A program made the position numbers and the translations under genes. Of a stretch of 64,000 nucleotides of DNA, positions 47,201 to 60,000 are shown piece by piece. This DNA comes from Wolfiporia cocos. Lineage: Eukaryota > Basidiomycota > Agaricomycetes > Polyporales > Phaeolaceae. Position 1 is the stretch's first letter; each line of letters starts with the position of its first letter. The notes under the pieces are model-generated. The model worked only from the letters and a program-made list of their open reading frames with translations, ran no database searches and was not told the DNA's origin. The stretch covers positions 806,001 through 870,000 of the forward strand of contig JACCLO010000002.1 in the NCBI GenBank assembly GCA_029448655.1, given 5' to 3'.

Positions 47201-47557
47201 TATTAATTATAAGTCAAGTCACCTGGTTGACACGGTAATGTTACAACCTTCCGGGCAGATCGCAGAGCATCCCCGTTTTACGCAGGTTTCGCATGGTACC
47301 TACGTACTCCTAGATATCAGCAAGCGAACGTAAGGCTTGTACGCCCCGCATACCTTCCGGTCACATCTGAGCTTGAGTCTGGTAAGAAGCTGAAGTAAGC
47401 TGCAGGCACCTTGCCCTTGCCTATCAGGGCGTCCTCGTGAATCATTAACTCACCGTCGGCACTCCGCGCAAGACACAGGCACACGTCCAGGACGCCGCCG
47501 CTGCTTAGGCTCGCCATTCGGCTTGTCTTTGTCTATTGTTCTAGCAACAGGACCCAT
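44213..47557 (-). CDS. Zn2Cys6 fungal transcription factor
   Basis: Nuclear DNA-binding regulator with an N-terminal zinc binuclear cluster and a central fungal-specific (Fungal_trans) domain. ATG at 47557 (MGPVARTIDKDKPNGEPKQR). The cluster is split over exons 47454-47557, 47354-47378 and 47248-47299: CAECRRLKLRCDRK joined to VPCETCVKRGCSAICPEG, i.e. C-x2-C-x6-C-x5-C-x2-C-x6-C, all six cysteines present. A further exon gives SLTTGKGNR, then LALADAEELHKKIERLRERS, a coiled coil for dimerisation. The middle domain shows GSRWKLDEDASQKRGRVFWQ followed by LFQQDTWI at about 45690-45820, then segments to 44880. The C-terminus is Gln/Pro-rich (PLAQPQPQSQRQPDIG), likely an activation region, and ends EQLGF. 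Introns are many and short; exons between 45850 and 46850 are only approximate. Target genes are unknown. Confidence 0.88.
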
Positions 47558-50500
47558 CCTGGTGATTGCGCCTCACGAGCGTTGGAAGCAATGAGTGATG
47601 AATCAGCAATATCCAGCAGCCGGCATCAAGCTTTAAGATGGCGCTTTGCTGAAAGCGCCGTCTGTAGGCGCTCGCAGCCGATGGCCACGCGCACGCTCTG
47701 CTTTTAATATGTAGCGCTAGCCTGAGCCTGACGAGGCACCTAGGCACCGTTCACGGTCACGGCAATATCTACTTCTTGTGTCGAACAAATGATAACTTAC
47801 ACAGTTGTATGGCTATATTTCTTCGCACTGGAAGCGAATAATACAGGCTGAACTCAGAGTCTCATGAGAGTGGGCTCCCTACCGCCATGCCACGATCCCA
47901 GCATCAATCAGTTCCGATGGAATTTGCGAGCCCTGATCATCTCTGCCAAAATTGCTTGATCCTGTACAGCCTGCTGTCACCCCATCCTTTAGGTGCGTTT
48001 CCGCTTTGCTTCTTAAGTACACCGACCAATAATCTCCAGGTCTCGTCGCTGACGATTGTGCTGTTCGGACGCGTTCTCGCGTGTCTCCGATTGCAGTCTC
48101 AAGCCTATGGCTGGGGTCCGGTGACCGCCCAAATCCTTCTATTGCGCCAGGATGGCGTATTGCACCGGCTACTCGTGGTGGCGGTCCACGCGCGCGGCGC
48201 GAGCGCCACAGCACGCGTGGCGGCGCCTGCGCGTAATCTGGCGTCTGTCTGCCCTCTCGCTTCAGCGCTTCAGTTTCGACACCTATCCATCTCATCATGT
48301 ATGGTGCAGTACACTTAGATACCGCTATCTTGACTCCCGCTATCTTGTCTGATAGTCTATCTCTTCCGACTGTTCCATTCGCTCAGAACCACAATCTTAC
48401 CAGACGGCTTGTCCTGAAACTCAAATCAGAGACAGATCTTTCGAAGGACGCATAAGCCACTGCTTTAGCGCTCTTGAGGCGCTCATAGTAGACGCTCTGC
48501 CTCCCGGCGTTAAACAGCTGATTCAGATGCGTGCTTTGCGCAAGATCTTCATGTCTGAACAAGCCAGTAGCGTATTCTCAAGCATCAGGTAATCCGAGAT
48601 AGCAGGGAGTCCTCGTCGCAAACGCCCCGGGGGTGTTTCGTTGACCGATGTCCACCTCAATACACCAAAGCTGCAATATCCAATTCGTCGCAGTCAGACT
48701 AGCTACGAGCGCGACAGCTTTCTCCGGCCGCAACCTCCGGGTCAGCACTCCCAAGACAAATCCAGTGTAAACAACACACTAGCTGACAATATCTTCTGTC
48801 CCAGAGATTAGGCCACTGTACTACAAATGTAACGGCGGCTGAGCCAGGGGCTCCCTTGGTTTCGGTGTAATGTCCTCTTGAACATACTGCCTCAGTCCCT
48901 GATGAGCTATATGGACCCAAGTTTATGACATATAGCGCTCGAGAGAGTTTGCTCGGCCCGGACGGAAGGAGACGCTGAGTGGGTTGTCACCGGTGGATTG
49001 GTCGCGCTCGACATGATAGCCTGATCACAGGGAGGGTTTCCATTCAATAAGGGCCACCTGTAGTGGTGGTGCACAGGCATCTGTTCACCCCGTTGGAGTG
49101 TGAACGATTGATAATTGAATGCTGTAACTCTCGTGCCCGCCGACGAGCCCTTTGACGACAATGGATAGCTTCCAGGTCTGAGGGATGGGATTTGTCAATA
49201 AAGCTTTGTATGTTTAGAATCATAGATATGCAAGGCGACTCGATAGTGTCTATGGGTGGCCGCGGCGCCACCAGAAGTGTTCGAATTGTATTTGTCCGCT
49301 ACTTTGGCAGCGGCGAACCTCACGTTTGTCAAGTCCGAACCGTATCCAGCTTCAGTCATCAACGTAGGCTTGATTCAATCGGATATGTCTATCCAAGGTT
49401 TGTTACAGAGGCGGGACATGACAGACCTCTCTTGCAATCCACGGGATGCATCAAGCAGATGAAGAATTCATGAGACGACTATGGAGGCAGAGATTGTCAT
49501 GAGGCAAGGGACTCGGATGCTCTGCTTGACGGCCAGTAAAGAACATCCTAAACTGCCATCAAAGGCATAGTCGCCGTTGCTGCCAGAGTAGGCGACGTGA
49601 TGTTGCTATGCATGTTCTCCGATCCTCAGCGATCTTGGGCACCTGATCCTAAATGCCACGCAGAGCGTTACTGAATGACTCCAGGAATGCAGGTTATCCC
49701 CTTGCATTGACAATGTGTCATTTCCATTCCATAATGACTATGGAACATACCTCTGTAGCATGTAATCAGCCATTCAATTCTGTTAACGCGACTTCGATTA
49801 TTGGAAGTCAAGAGCGCCTACCGGGGTTCTGAGATAGCAATTGGCCAGAAGGATTGAGTACATATGAGACCAATCGTACCGCAAATCAATCATAATGCGC
49901 CATGAGTGAGGAAGAATAAGCGGACTGTCGATAATACTGATCAATCAGGAAGTTAGATCAATGAGATGAGCAACCCAGGGGGAATTCTGTAGCCGCCTAT
50001 GAGATGAAGATTCAATGTGTGGTGCGCGTCAAGGGTCTTTGCCAAGGCATCGATATCGGTCATTACTGACTTCCTTGCAAAGCGGTAATTTGCGCTGGCG
50101 GCTCCTGTCATCGCATTCACGCGGGCTATACAGGGAGGCAATTAGACGACGATCGTCTGGGCTCAGTCGTGCCAGAACTTGTAGCTTACCTGAGCATTCC
50201 CAATTTTCAGCTCGCCTCGAACAGTCGGGAAGAATCTCTTCGTGCTCCAAGCCGGTCCAAAAAACAAACTAATCCCGCTGAGGACGATGAATGGAAGAAG
50301 AACCACTCATCGTGGGCGATCGAGCGTTCGCCTCTGCCACGAAGAGGCTCCCAGCCATACCATGTGATGGTCTAGGAGCTGATATCCTGCGAAACATCAG
50401 CTACTTTGGATATCATCGTTCTCCGACGGAAGACGCGAGCCTCCGCCGCTACCACCGCCGCTGCGGTCGGTGTGGCGCGCCAAGGAAGTGATGAAGAATA

Positions 50501-51171
50501 GAAAACATGTGATCACGTGACTGTATGCATGGCTATTCCTCCTCTGGTACCGTGCGTACCATCAACTCATCACCATCCGCCATCGGTCTGTGCCGCGACT
50601 CGCAAGACCCTTGACTCTGGCCGTTGCTGCTGGCGCATTGACTGAGATCTTGGATTATTGAAGCCCGACGCCCATTCTGTCGGTTACGTGATACACAGAT
50701 CCTCATGTGCCCTCGGATGCGCTTCTCTTTGGCGAGAACCAGCTTGAGTTCGTGATTACGCTGCAGCGCGAGGCATGGAAGCGCAACCCCAGTCGCCATT
50801 AGCTATGCCCGATCCGGCACGGAGCAAGTCGTCTGTCCTTTCGCTGTGCTCCGATGATCTTTACGGCTGTGATGGCGTGCATGCACTGCTCGTTTCAGCT
50901 CTTGTTTGCACTCCAACATAAAGGCACCGCCTCCATCGACCTCAATTAGTGCGGTAATGGAAATAGTGTCGTTCTGGCCCAGCGCTGATATATGATACCT
51001 GTTACTCGCCCTCGGGGGCTGTCATCGGTCAATCGGAGAGGCCGTGCATCCGCCGCCCGACCTTCACGCCATCGACATATAAGCCGTTCACCATACGATA
51101 CGGCCGCCTCGCTTCTGCCTATCAGCTTCTTTGTACGATCCTCCCGCCATCTGTCCATCCCCGTAATATAA
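47558..51171. other. 3.6-kb intergenic region, no gene recognised
   Basis: Between the divergent transcription factor and DUF2235 genes. The stretches 47880-48300 (minus, 139 codons) and 49950-50260 (minus) have some codon-like character, but I find no domain or consistent intron pattern. They could be gene relics. Confidence 0.45.
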
Positions 51172-53312
51172 ATGTCTACCAGCCGGCCCCGCGCACCCCC
51201 TCTGAAGACCCGTACTATCTCCTCCTCCTCCTCCTCAACTGCGCAATCGAACATGTTTACACAAGACCCTCATGCGCTTGGTTCTCAAGGATCGCCCCCG
51301 AGCACGCCGGATAACGCGGCGCTCGGTGAAGAGATTGATGCAGATGTTGTCCCTCCTTACTGTCCCCCCGGGCAGCGAACACTCGTACTGTGTTTCGACG
51401 GTACCGGGGATCAGTTCGACACGGATGTATGTATGAGCCGATCAGTTACAATGCGATGATTCACATCACCTGTGGGGTAGAACTCGAATGTGATCATGCT
51501 GTTCTCCATGCTCATGAAGGACAGGCCATCAGAGCAATTGGTCTATTACCAGGTAAGTCTCGCGCAAGCTCTCACCGCATTGCCGTGGTAATTGTTGGCT
51601 GACCTTGGTTGATAGGCGGGTATAGGAACATACACGATTCCCGAGATTGCCACACCAACATATGCATCGCTCTCAAAAACCCTCGACGAGATGATTGCGT
51701 GGGACTTGAATGCGCATGTCATGGGTATGTCTCGCCCTCGGGCATCGAGAACCGGGAAGCTGAGAGCAACTGAATAGGCGGTTATGAATTTCTCATGTCA
51801 AACTGTATGCGCCCGCTTCTGTATTCCCAGCAACCTAGTTTGACATCCTAAATTACAGACCACTCCGGCGACAAAATCTGTCTCTTCGGCTTTTCCCGTG
51901 GAGCATACACTGCTCGAGCCCTAGCGGGAATGGTGCACAAGGTCAGCAGCATTCGCATGCGCCGACGAAGCGTTCTAGATCTGACGTCCGGCAGGTCGGT
52001 CTGTTGCCCAAGGGCAACCACCAGCAGGTGCCGTTCGCGTATCACATGTTCGGCCGCACGGACGAGACGGGCTGGAAGCAGTCCAAGGCGTTTAAGAAGT
52101 GCTTCTCGATGGATGTCGACATCGATTTCATCGGCGTCTGGTCCGTATCGCGCTTCCGTGCACACGCTCATTCCGAGCGTTCCCGGTTCTCGTGCCCAGG
52201 ATCAATACGTGCGCTGACGCCGAGGGTGTTTCCAGGGACACGGTGTGCTCCGTCGGCCTCATCCCGCGCACGCTGCCGTTCACGTCGTCGAACAGCGCGA
52301 TCCGGGTGTTCAGGCACGCGCTGTCGCTCGACGAGCACCGGGCCAAGTTCAAGGCGAACCACTACCAATGGCCCACACAACAGGAGCACGCGAAGGGCGT
52401 GCAGCACGGCGAGATGCCCAAGTCGGGCCCGAAAAAAGGCCTGATCCTCAACTTAAGAAAGGACACGCAGCGGCCAGACCAGTTGGAACATGAACGCCAC
52501 TACACCGCGAGGGACGAGGATCAGACCCGCACCGACGTGCTGGAGGTGTGGTTCGCCGGCTGTCACTGTGGTATGTGCTCCGCGATTTGCGTGGGTCGTG
52601 ACGGGCGTTGAGATTCTGTATCGCAGATGTGGGTGGCGGATCAGTGCCGAACGACAGCAAACACAATCTCGCGCGGATTCCGCTGCGCTGGATGATCCGC
52701 GAATGCTTTAAAATGAACACAGGCATCCGCTTCCATGCAGAGGGCCTTCGCTCGATCGGGCTCGATCCCGCTTCCCTATGGCCACACGTGCAGCCGCGTC
52801 CGCCAGCGATCTACTCGATGCCTTCGTTGACTTCCGATCATGCGCGCGCTAGCACAGCCGACACCCTCGTCAACGGCGATGAGCACCCGTTGACGGAGGA
52901 AGAGAACGACTACATCGACGCGCTGAGCCCGATCTATGACCAGCTACAGCTCGCGAAGTATTGGTGGGTTCTGGAGGTCATTCCTCTGGAGCACCGCCAC
53001 AAAAGAATGGACGGGACCTGGGAGGATAGGCTAACGTGAGTATTTCGTTTATGCTATTGTTCGGTCCCGTTCCCCGCTGGGGTCGAGGCCGCACCCACAT
53101 CGGCCGGGTGCAGATATTGCTGTGCACGGGGCGTTTGATAGCTTAATTGACACTGCGAATTATATAGGATTAACATGGGTCGCGGAAGAGTTGTCCCCAC
53201 CGATCGACCTTTCCGTGTGCATAGGAGCGTGAAGCTCAGACAAGACAAGCAGAACTACAAGCCTAACGCAATTTTTGACGAAAAGAAACTCGATATAGAA
53301 TGGGTTGACTAA
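51172..53312 (+). CDS. DUF2235 alpha/beta-hydrolase-like protein
   Basis: Member of the DUF2235 family (related to the catalytic part of bacterial Tle1-type phospholipases), common in multiple copies in agaricomycetes; substrate unknown. Exons 51172-51426, 51481-51552, 51616-51724, 51778-51804, 51859-51941, 51995-52140, 52236-52570, 52627-53035 and 53168-53312 give 526 residues with every junction in frame. Motifs: RTLVLCFDGTGDQFDTD (family N-terminal Asp-Gly-Thr), NSNVIMLFSML, QAGIGTYTIPE, the nucleophile elbow GFSRGAYTARALAGMVHKVG, DIDFIGVWDTVCSVGL, VWFAGCHCDVGGGS and PLRWMIRECF. The nucleophile Ser in GFSRG and the downstream Asp and His regions are present. No signal peptide is evident; the N-terminus is Ser/Pro-rich. 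The gene looks intact. The last intron, 132 bp, is longer than the others. Confidence 0.93.
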
Positions 53313-53567
53313 AAACACGCGACAGTAATATGCTTTCTATCTATCTTGCCTGTCGACGTTTGCACATGGCTTCGTGCGTCTTCCATCACCATGAGCTGTC
53401 CTCCTACTACATAGTTGTGTAATATTGTCTGTATACTACGGAGCAGATGTTATCATATGATGTAATGCTAATGCTAGGCACACCATGGAATCAGTCGGCC
53501 GTCGTGCGCATGTAGAATCTGCCGTGCGCGCTTGTGGCTTTCCGCGCAAAGTCCGCGGGATAGAACG

Positions 53568-56500
53568 CCGTTGTTGTCACCATCAAATGTAAGCAAGTAC
53601 CAGCTCCCTCCTCAGTCAAGCTCAAACCAGATGCGAACGGTTCTGAGGTTGCCTCCGGATGATCGCCATTCGTGTGCGCTGATTGTGGCTGCACGGTTGG
53701 GGACGTAAAACACTGCGACTGCGGCGGCTCGAGTCAATTATATGCTGATACCGGTCGCTAATCTCACAGCTTACGAACGCCGCTCTTCTCGCGCATTTGA
53801 CGTCTGGGCTCCGCAGACACGCAGTCTTTCACATCATGAGATGATCACAGGCACCCCTTTGCCGGAGGGCCCTATCAAGGGACCTGTACAGGATCTAGCT
53901 TTCGCTAGAAACTCATATTCACGTACGCGTCCTGGCCGCACTGTCGCCAGCCAGTTGGGAGCTCACATCGCATGCTCCCGCGCGTGATTGTCGGAGTGCT
54001 GTTATTGGTCGAAAAAGTAGGCAAGAGCCCCAGCTATGTTGCCTGCATTTTTTCCAATTCAATAAGCTAGCCGTGGGCGTCGAAGACATACATAGGAGCG
54101 CTGATTTACCACAACTTGTCAGATAACCCCACTGACTTCAATCAATTTGAGTGAGCTCGTGTCCAGAATTGTATATATGCTGCTCCTGGCACTGAACATC
54201 GGCCATACGACTTATAGAAGCGCCTAGCCAATCGTCTCACGCCATGAAGCTTCTATCTGCGATCTATACCACTTCTCTCCGTCTTTGCTCCAGATGCTGT
54301 GTTGCCAAGATGGTGTGACCGCGAACGACCGGTGGAGTGGAGGAACACCAGTGTCAGATGTGAAACATACTCTGGATTTGTATGTCCGTCGTGACACCTA
54401 AAACATGGCAGCCATGAGACGGTTTCTTCACAAGGGTTTCTCCGATATACTGGTTCAATGTCAATGCCAAAACGCTTGGTGCGCTATTTGTACCCCAAAG
54501 TACGTGCCATATATACCTCTATGGAGACAGGCCAAATATTGCTTATTTCGTGCGGCAATGAACTGCTTTTGCCGTCAATTGCTTACGAAAATCGGACAAT
54601 AGGAAGACTTTCCTTCACATTTTCCTGCGCGAATGACGGAAGCTGTAACCCGCAGCGTGCAGTAGCGCTCGAGATTAGGTCGTACGCACATTCTCCCCGC
54701 GAACACCTCTCTAATTGCGCGTGCGACCGTCCGCGAAATGGTCAGACAAGGAACGATTACCCATAAAACCATGGCTGCGTGCGGGAGGATTGTGCCCCCG
54801 ATACCCATTCCCATTCACGAAAAGTTGTTTCAGTGACCGTGCGCGCAATGTTGGACCCAACATCGCAAGCTTTCTACGCTCTCGGGCTTGTGCTGGCTGT
54901 CCTCTACTACTTTCATAGAAGAACCAACCCGGTGAGTAAACAGCGCTCAATTTACCAATAGTGCCCGAAGCTCACTGGCCTATCAGCTTTACTCCATCCC
55001 ATCGCTTGTACCGTCTGCCCCGCTGATATCTTATGTCGGCGCAGTGATATATGCGAAGAACGCGCGGAAGTTGCTTCAAGAGGGGTATGAGAAGGTACTT
55101 CATACTCCTCCTGTTACTGCTCTCTAGAGCCACTGATTGTGTTCGCCAAGTACAAAGGTTCTGCGTTCCGGATTCCCATGCTGGACAGATGGGTAGTTGT
55201 TGTGTGTGGCGCCACCATGGCCGAGGAGCTCCGCAAGATGCCCGATGACCAGATGTCCTTCATCGAGGCGGCCGAGGAGGTATGCGCCACTTGGGGATAT
55301 ATCGTGATCTGCCTCTGATGTGGCAGCTGTAGCTGGTACAGACGAAGTACACCATTACCGAGGATGTGATCCACCACCCGATCCACATTCCGGTTATCCG
55401 TGGGCCACTGACTCGAAACATCGCTGCGCTGATCCCGGACATGTTCGACGAGATTGCAGTTGCCGCAAATGAGTTGGTTCCCGCTCGTGGAGATGGTGAG
55501 CTTCAGCTACGCGTCAGTCACAGTCACCTAGCTAATGATGCAACATGTGTTGCAGAATGGGTCACCATCTCTGCATATTCGACGATGACGCAACTGGTTG
55601 CCCGTACCAGCAACCGTGCCTTCATTGGCACGACGATGTGTCAGTATTGTATTCCTCAGCAGTGCTACCGATGCTCACGATACCGATAGGCCGGAACAAG
55701 GAATACCTGGACATTGTGATTGGCTTCACCACTGATGTGGCTAAAGGACGATTGGTCCTTGGCTTTATACCCCCGTTTCTGAAGCGGTGAGATCCACGAT
55801 ACAATCAAATTGAATTTGTGTTCTAAAGGTGCAAATCGTTAGGTTCGTTGGACCATTGCTCCCCTGGTCGCGCAATGCCATGCGACGCTTCAGGGCGTTG
55901 GTCACTCCAGTCGTTGTACAGCGTCAGAGAGAACTCGAGAGACGCGGCAAGGATTGGGCGGAAAAGCCCGTAAGCTCTGAACTGCCATGCTAGAGGATTT
56001 ATCGCTAACATATATTCTCCCTTTTATAGCAAGATCTCCTGACATGGCTGGTTGAAGAAGCAAAGGCTGTTGGGGGCTCTACCGACCTCATCGTGCAAGC
56101 TTTGCTGACCTCGAACTTCGTCGCGACTCATACATCGTCAAGCGTGAGTAATCGTATTCAGTCACAATTCAAATTCATCGTGTGGCTCTAATCTGAGATG
56201 GCAGAGCCTTACCCATGCGCTGTATCACATCGCAGCGAACCCCGAGTTCGTCGAGCTTCTTCGGCAGGAGATCGAGAGCGCCATCAAGAGCGATGGGTGG
56301 ACCAAAGCCGCATTAGGCAAGATGATGAAGCTCGACAGCTTCATGCGTGAGTCTCAACGTATGAACGGTATCAGTGGCAGTGAGTGCTCGCGACTCGATT
56401 ACCGCCATCGCTCACCTCTGACTTACCCTTCGCAGTATCAGTGATTCGGAAAGCCTTGCAAAATGTGAAATTGTCCGACGGAACGATCGTCCCAGCAGGT

Positions 56501-57003
56501 ACTATCTGTGGTGCAGTCTCCTTTGCGATGCACCACGATGAGGACAACTACGCGGATCCGGAGGTCTTCAATCCGTTCCGCTTCTCGGATATGCGTGCGG
56601 AGGAGAGCGAACGGGTCAAGTACCAGTACGTGAATACGTCTCCGGAATACATCGCATTTGGCCATGGGAAGCATGCATGGTACGTGCATCCTTCTTGCGA
56701 GCCATGTCGATATTGACCTGCTGCTCTCGATCCCGTGTATTCAGCCCAGGGCGGTTCTTCGCTGCTAACGAGCTGAAGGCCGTGCTTGCTCACTTTATTT
56801 CGAACTATGAAATGAAGACCGAGGACGGACGACGTCCTGAGGACCGCTGGCTTGGCACGGCCATCGTTCCTAATCCTGACGCGAATATTATGTTCAAGAG
56901 AAGGCAGACCGCCGTGCAGCCTGAGATAGAGATCGCGGACATTTGATTTCTAAATCTGTGCTTCAGAAGATGTAGTATTCCTGTAGAATGATTTGTAGTG
57001 TAT
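53568..57003 (+). repeat. Tandem duplication unit A (upstream cassette plus P450 B)
   Basis: Aligns over its whole length with 59761-63110. The upstream cassette (53568-54847) shares long stretches such as GTAAGCAAGTACC..., TTGGTCGAAAAAGTAGGCA, GTGAGCTCGTGTCCAGAATT and CATCGGCCATACGACTTATA with the other unit. No gene is recognised in the cassette itself. It may contain the promoter and relics of a further gene. Confidence 0.85.
54848..56946 (+). CDS. Cytochrome P450 (copy B of a tandem pair)
   Basis: Haem monooxygenase anchored by an N-terminal helix (FYALGLVLAVLYYF). It resembles basidiomycete P450s of the CYP512/CYP68-like type by my reading; substrate unknown. Exons 54848-54931, 54987-55094, 55151-55279, 55342-55495, 55556-55639, 55690-55786, 55843-55969, 56030-56143, 56205-56379, 56436-56679 and 56745-56946 sum to 1,518 bases, 505 residues. 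Motifs: YSIPSLVPSAPLISYVGA, HHPIHIPVIRGPLTRN, an I-helix of the form FVATHTSS (no acidic-Thr pair, as in some members of this type), RESQRMNG (ExxR), DPEVFNPFRFSDMR and the haem loop FGHGKHACPGRFF with its Cys ligand split by an intron. The gene is intact. The tandem partner lies 4 kb downstream in the same orientation. Confidence 0.95.
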
Positions 57004-60000
57004 CCTGTGGCTGGGCCCCTTCTCCACAATTTGGATGGCACGCAGATAAGTGAAGAACGTGATCCCCGTTCGTCTGGACAACTTCTATTTCGTAGCCTAG
57101 GGTCTAATGTATAGTACATAAATAGGATGCTGTATATGGTGTGAATATTGTTGAGACTGAGGGATACCGGCGGTAGGAGGTATACACAATTTCGTCACAA
57201 TCAGTCGCAATATGCCGAGCGTGCCGCCATCACGGCATTCAGTCGGCTTCGCGACATCGCCAGTACTATTTGCTGGGTCGGACTCTAAAAGTGTGATTTC
57301 TATGACAGGAAAGGCGCACGCAGTTTGTCACGCCTGCGCAATGTTTATTTAAAGATTCCTTCGCAACAATTTGATACCTACTCCAGACACCGGGGGCATT
57401 ATCTAATGACTTTGTCGGAAACATGTTGGTATCATTTAAATAAGTGGTCAAATGCGAACATAATGCATTGATTGCTTATATAATATCTTCATTAGATAAT
57501 GCCCCTGGTGTCTGGATTTTTACGCAGTCCATGGCCAGCTGAGGTCCTGTGTTTCTTACGATGTTATCGGAGCCTTGAAAACACAACATTCGGAATTTTG
57601 TACGAGGACACTAGCAAGGGATCTGAATGAAACTTTACATCAGCATTATTCTACATGTTTCCTATCTACACAATTTTTCTTTTGAATTTTCAACGCAATG
57701 GGATCCCTGCAGTGTCCATTGTGCAGAAGTGGTCCATTGTGCAGAAGGGGTCCAGCCATAGTATTCCTAGACATCGCCGCACTGTCGCCAGTCAGTTAGA
57801 GGCGATTGGGGACTCACATCGCATGATCCCGCGCGTGATTGTAGGAGTGCTGTTGTTGGTCGAAAAAGTGCCCCAGCAATGTCGCCTGCGTCTTGCCAAT
57901 ATCATTAGGCTGACTGTAGGCGTCGAAGGCATACACAGGAGTGTTGATTTACAACAAAAACTAATCTGAGTGAGCTCGTGTCCAGAATTGTATACAGTCA
58001 TTCATCACTCCTTGAGACAGCACAATCTTATGGAGCCTCGGACTTGTGTCTAACCTCACCCTAGCATGAATCGGGCTGTGCAAAGATGTTGTAAAGTATC
58101 ATGGGCACACATTCATGTAATAAGTCTTCTTATCTCCATTTGAATCGAGGGCGAATAATGGGTAAAAGTCCTTATCAACGATTTCTCACTCCTTGAGACA
58201 GGGTCACGTCACGTATCGCCATTCCAAGAAAGGCAAGTCGACTCGGCCCCCGCCCTCGTCGTCCGAATCGCCGTCTTCCATGGTCTGCATTAGACAGTTT
58301 TCGCAAGGCTGTGGGGCTCGCCATCAGTCGCGGGCTGTGGAGCTGTTGATGGCATGGAGTAATGTGGAGCGCGGTGGGGTGTTTTCAAGAACCGACGGCA
58401 TACCCATGGTCCGGAAACAGCGAAATGTGATCTAAGTATGTACTACACATGCTCCCGCTCGACTCTTAGCAGACACTCTGCAGCGCAGTTCTCGCTTACT
58501 GAAGCTGTTGTCGCAGCGAGCGGGCCGATAGTGGTTGATAGCGGCTGATAACGGTGGCGCGACGTGGTGCTTTGCACCACTTGGTTTTTCGGCATGTCGG
58601 CTTGAGAACCTGCGGCGGGTGTGGGGCGGTCGATCGACCAGAAATCTCCGGCGCTAAGGGGGTTGCGAAAACTGTCTATTAGGTGTGGAATAGGCTTCTC
58701 AATACCCTGAAGCTTCGATTCGAGCCATCACTTTTTTCTGCCCTCTGTTTTTGCTTGTAGACACTAGGCATCGTATGCATTCATCGCTGCCGTGAACTCC
58801 TGTCTCCGAGCTGCATTCCGCACTTTCCGTTCCTCCGAAGTCTTCCACTCTGCCTGCCAGTGCTGTGGCATGAGCAGCTCTGGCAGCTCTTTGCTTGGCT
58901 TTTTCTCCTGCCTGCCTTGCAATCCGCTCCTCATGATACAAGGAGTGTGGATGATGTGAAAAAAGTGATGCTGTACTGAATGTAGCGATCCAGAAGCTCA
59001 CACTGTTTAGGAAAGCGTGATGTGACACTAGGCGCCGATTAGACAAGTGCTGCATACAGCACATACACAGTTTCGTTGTTTTCTGTCATTTATTCATCAG
59101 AGCCACACCCGTCTGCTTCAAAAACAGTAGCAGGGGAGTGCCTCAGTATATATTTTCACTTTGAGACCCTACAATGGCACATAAATAATCCACATGGACT
59201 GCGATCCTGCGATTAAAATTTCGGTTTTGCGAATACCACAAAATGCTTGCGCTCTCAGCAAAGATCTATTTGGCGGATGCTCATGAATAGATCTGTGCTC
59301 ATGTATATGATTGCTAATTATGTACGTGCATGAAGTCCGAGGCTGATTTCTGGCAGGAACGCTGCAGAGAATTGAAAAAGTACTTCAGAGTGATGGTGTC
59401 TCAAGAATGACTGTACATGCTCCATCGGCCATACGACTTATAGAAGCGCCTAGCCAATCGTCTCACGCTATAGAAGGAAGCTTCTATCTGCGATCTATAC
59501 CACTTCTCTCCGTCTTTGCTCCAGATGACGTGTTGCCAAGATGGTGTATGTGGTGCGACCGTGAACGACCGGTGGAGGAACACGCGCCAGTGTCCATCGA
59601 CAGATGTGAAACGTATGTACTTCGGATTTGTGATGTTTGTCGTAACACCTAAAGTATGGCAGCACGAGACGGTTTATTCACAAGGATTTGTCCGAATTGC
59701 TTTACTCGTGCAGCAATGGAACTGCTTTAGCCGTCAGTTGTTGGCGGGATAGAGATAGAAAGCCGTTGTTGTCACCACCAAATGTAAGCAAGTACCGGCC
59801 CCCTCCTCAGTCAAGCTCAAACCAGATGCGAACGGTTCTGAGGCTGCCTCGTTCGTGCGCGCTGATTGTCAATGTGGCTGCACGGTTGGGGATGTCTAGT
59901 TGTGGCAGCAACGCTAGTCAACTAAATATTCATGGCCGGTCGCTACCTTCACAGCTTACGAACGCCGCTCTTCTCACCCATTTGACGTCTGGGCTCCGCA

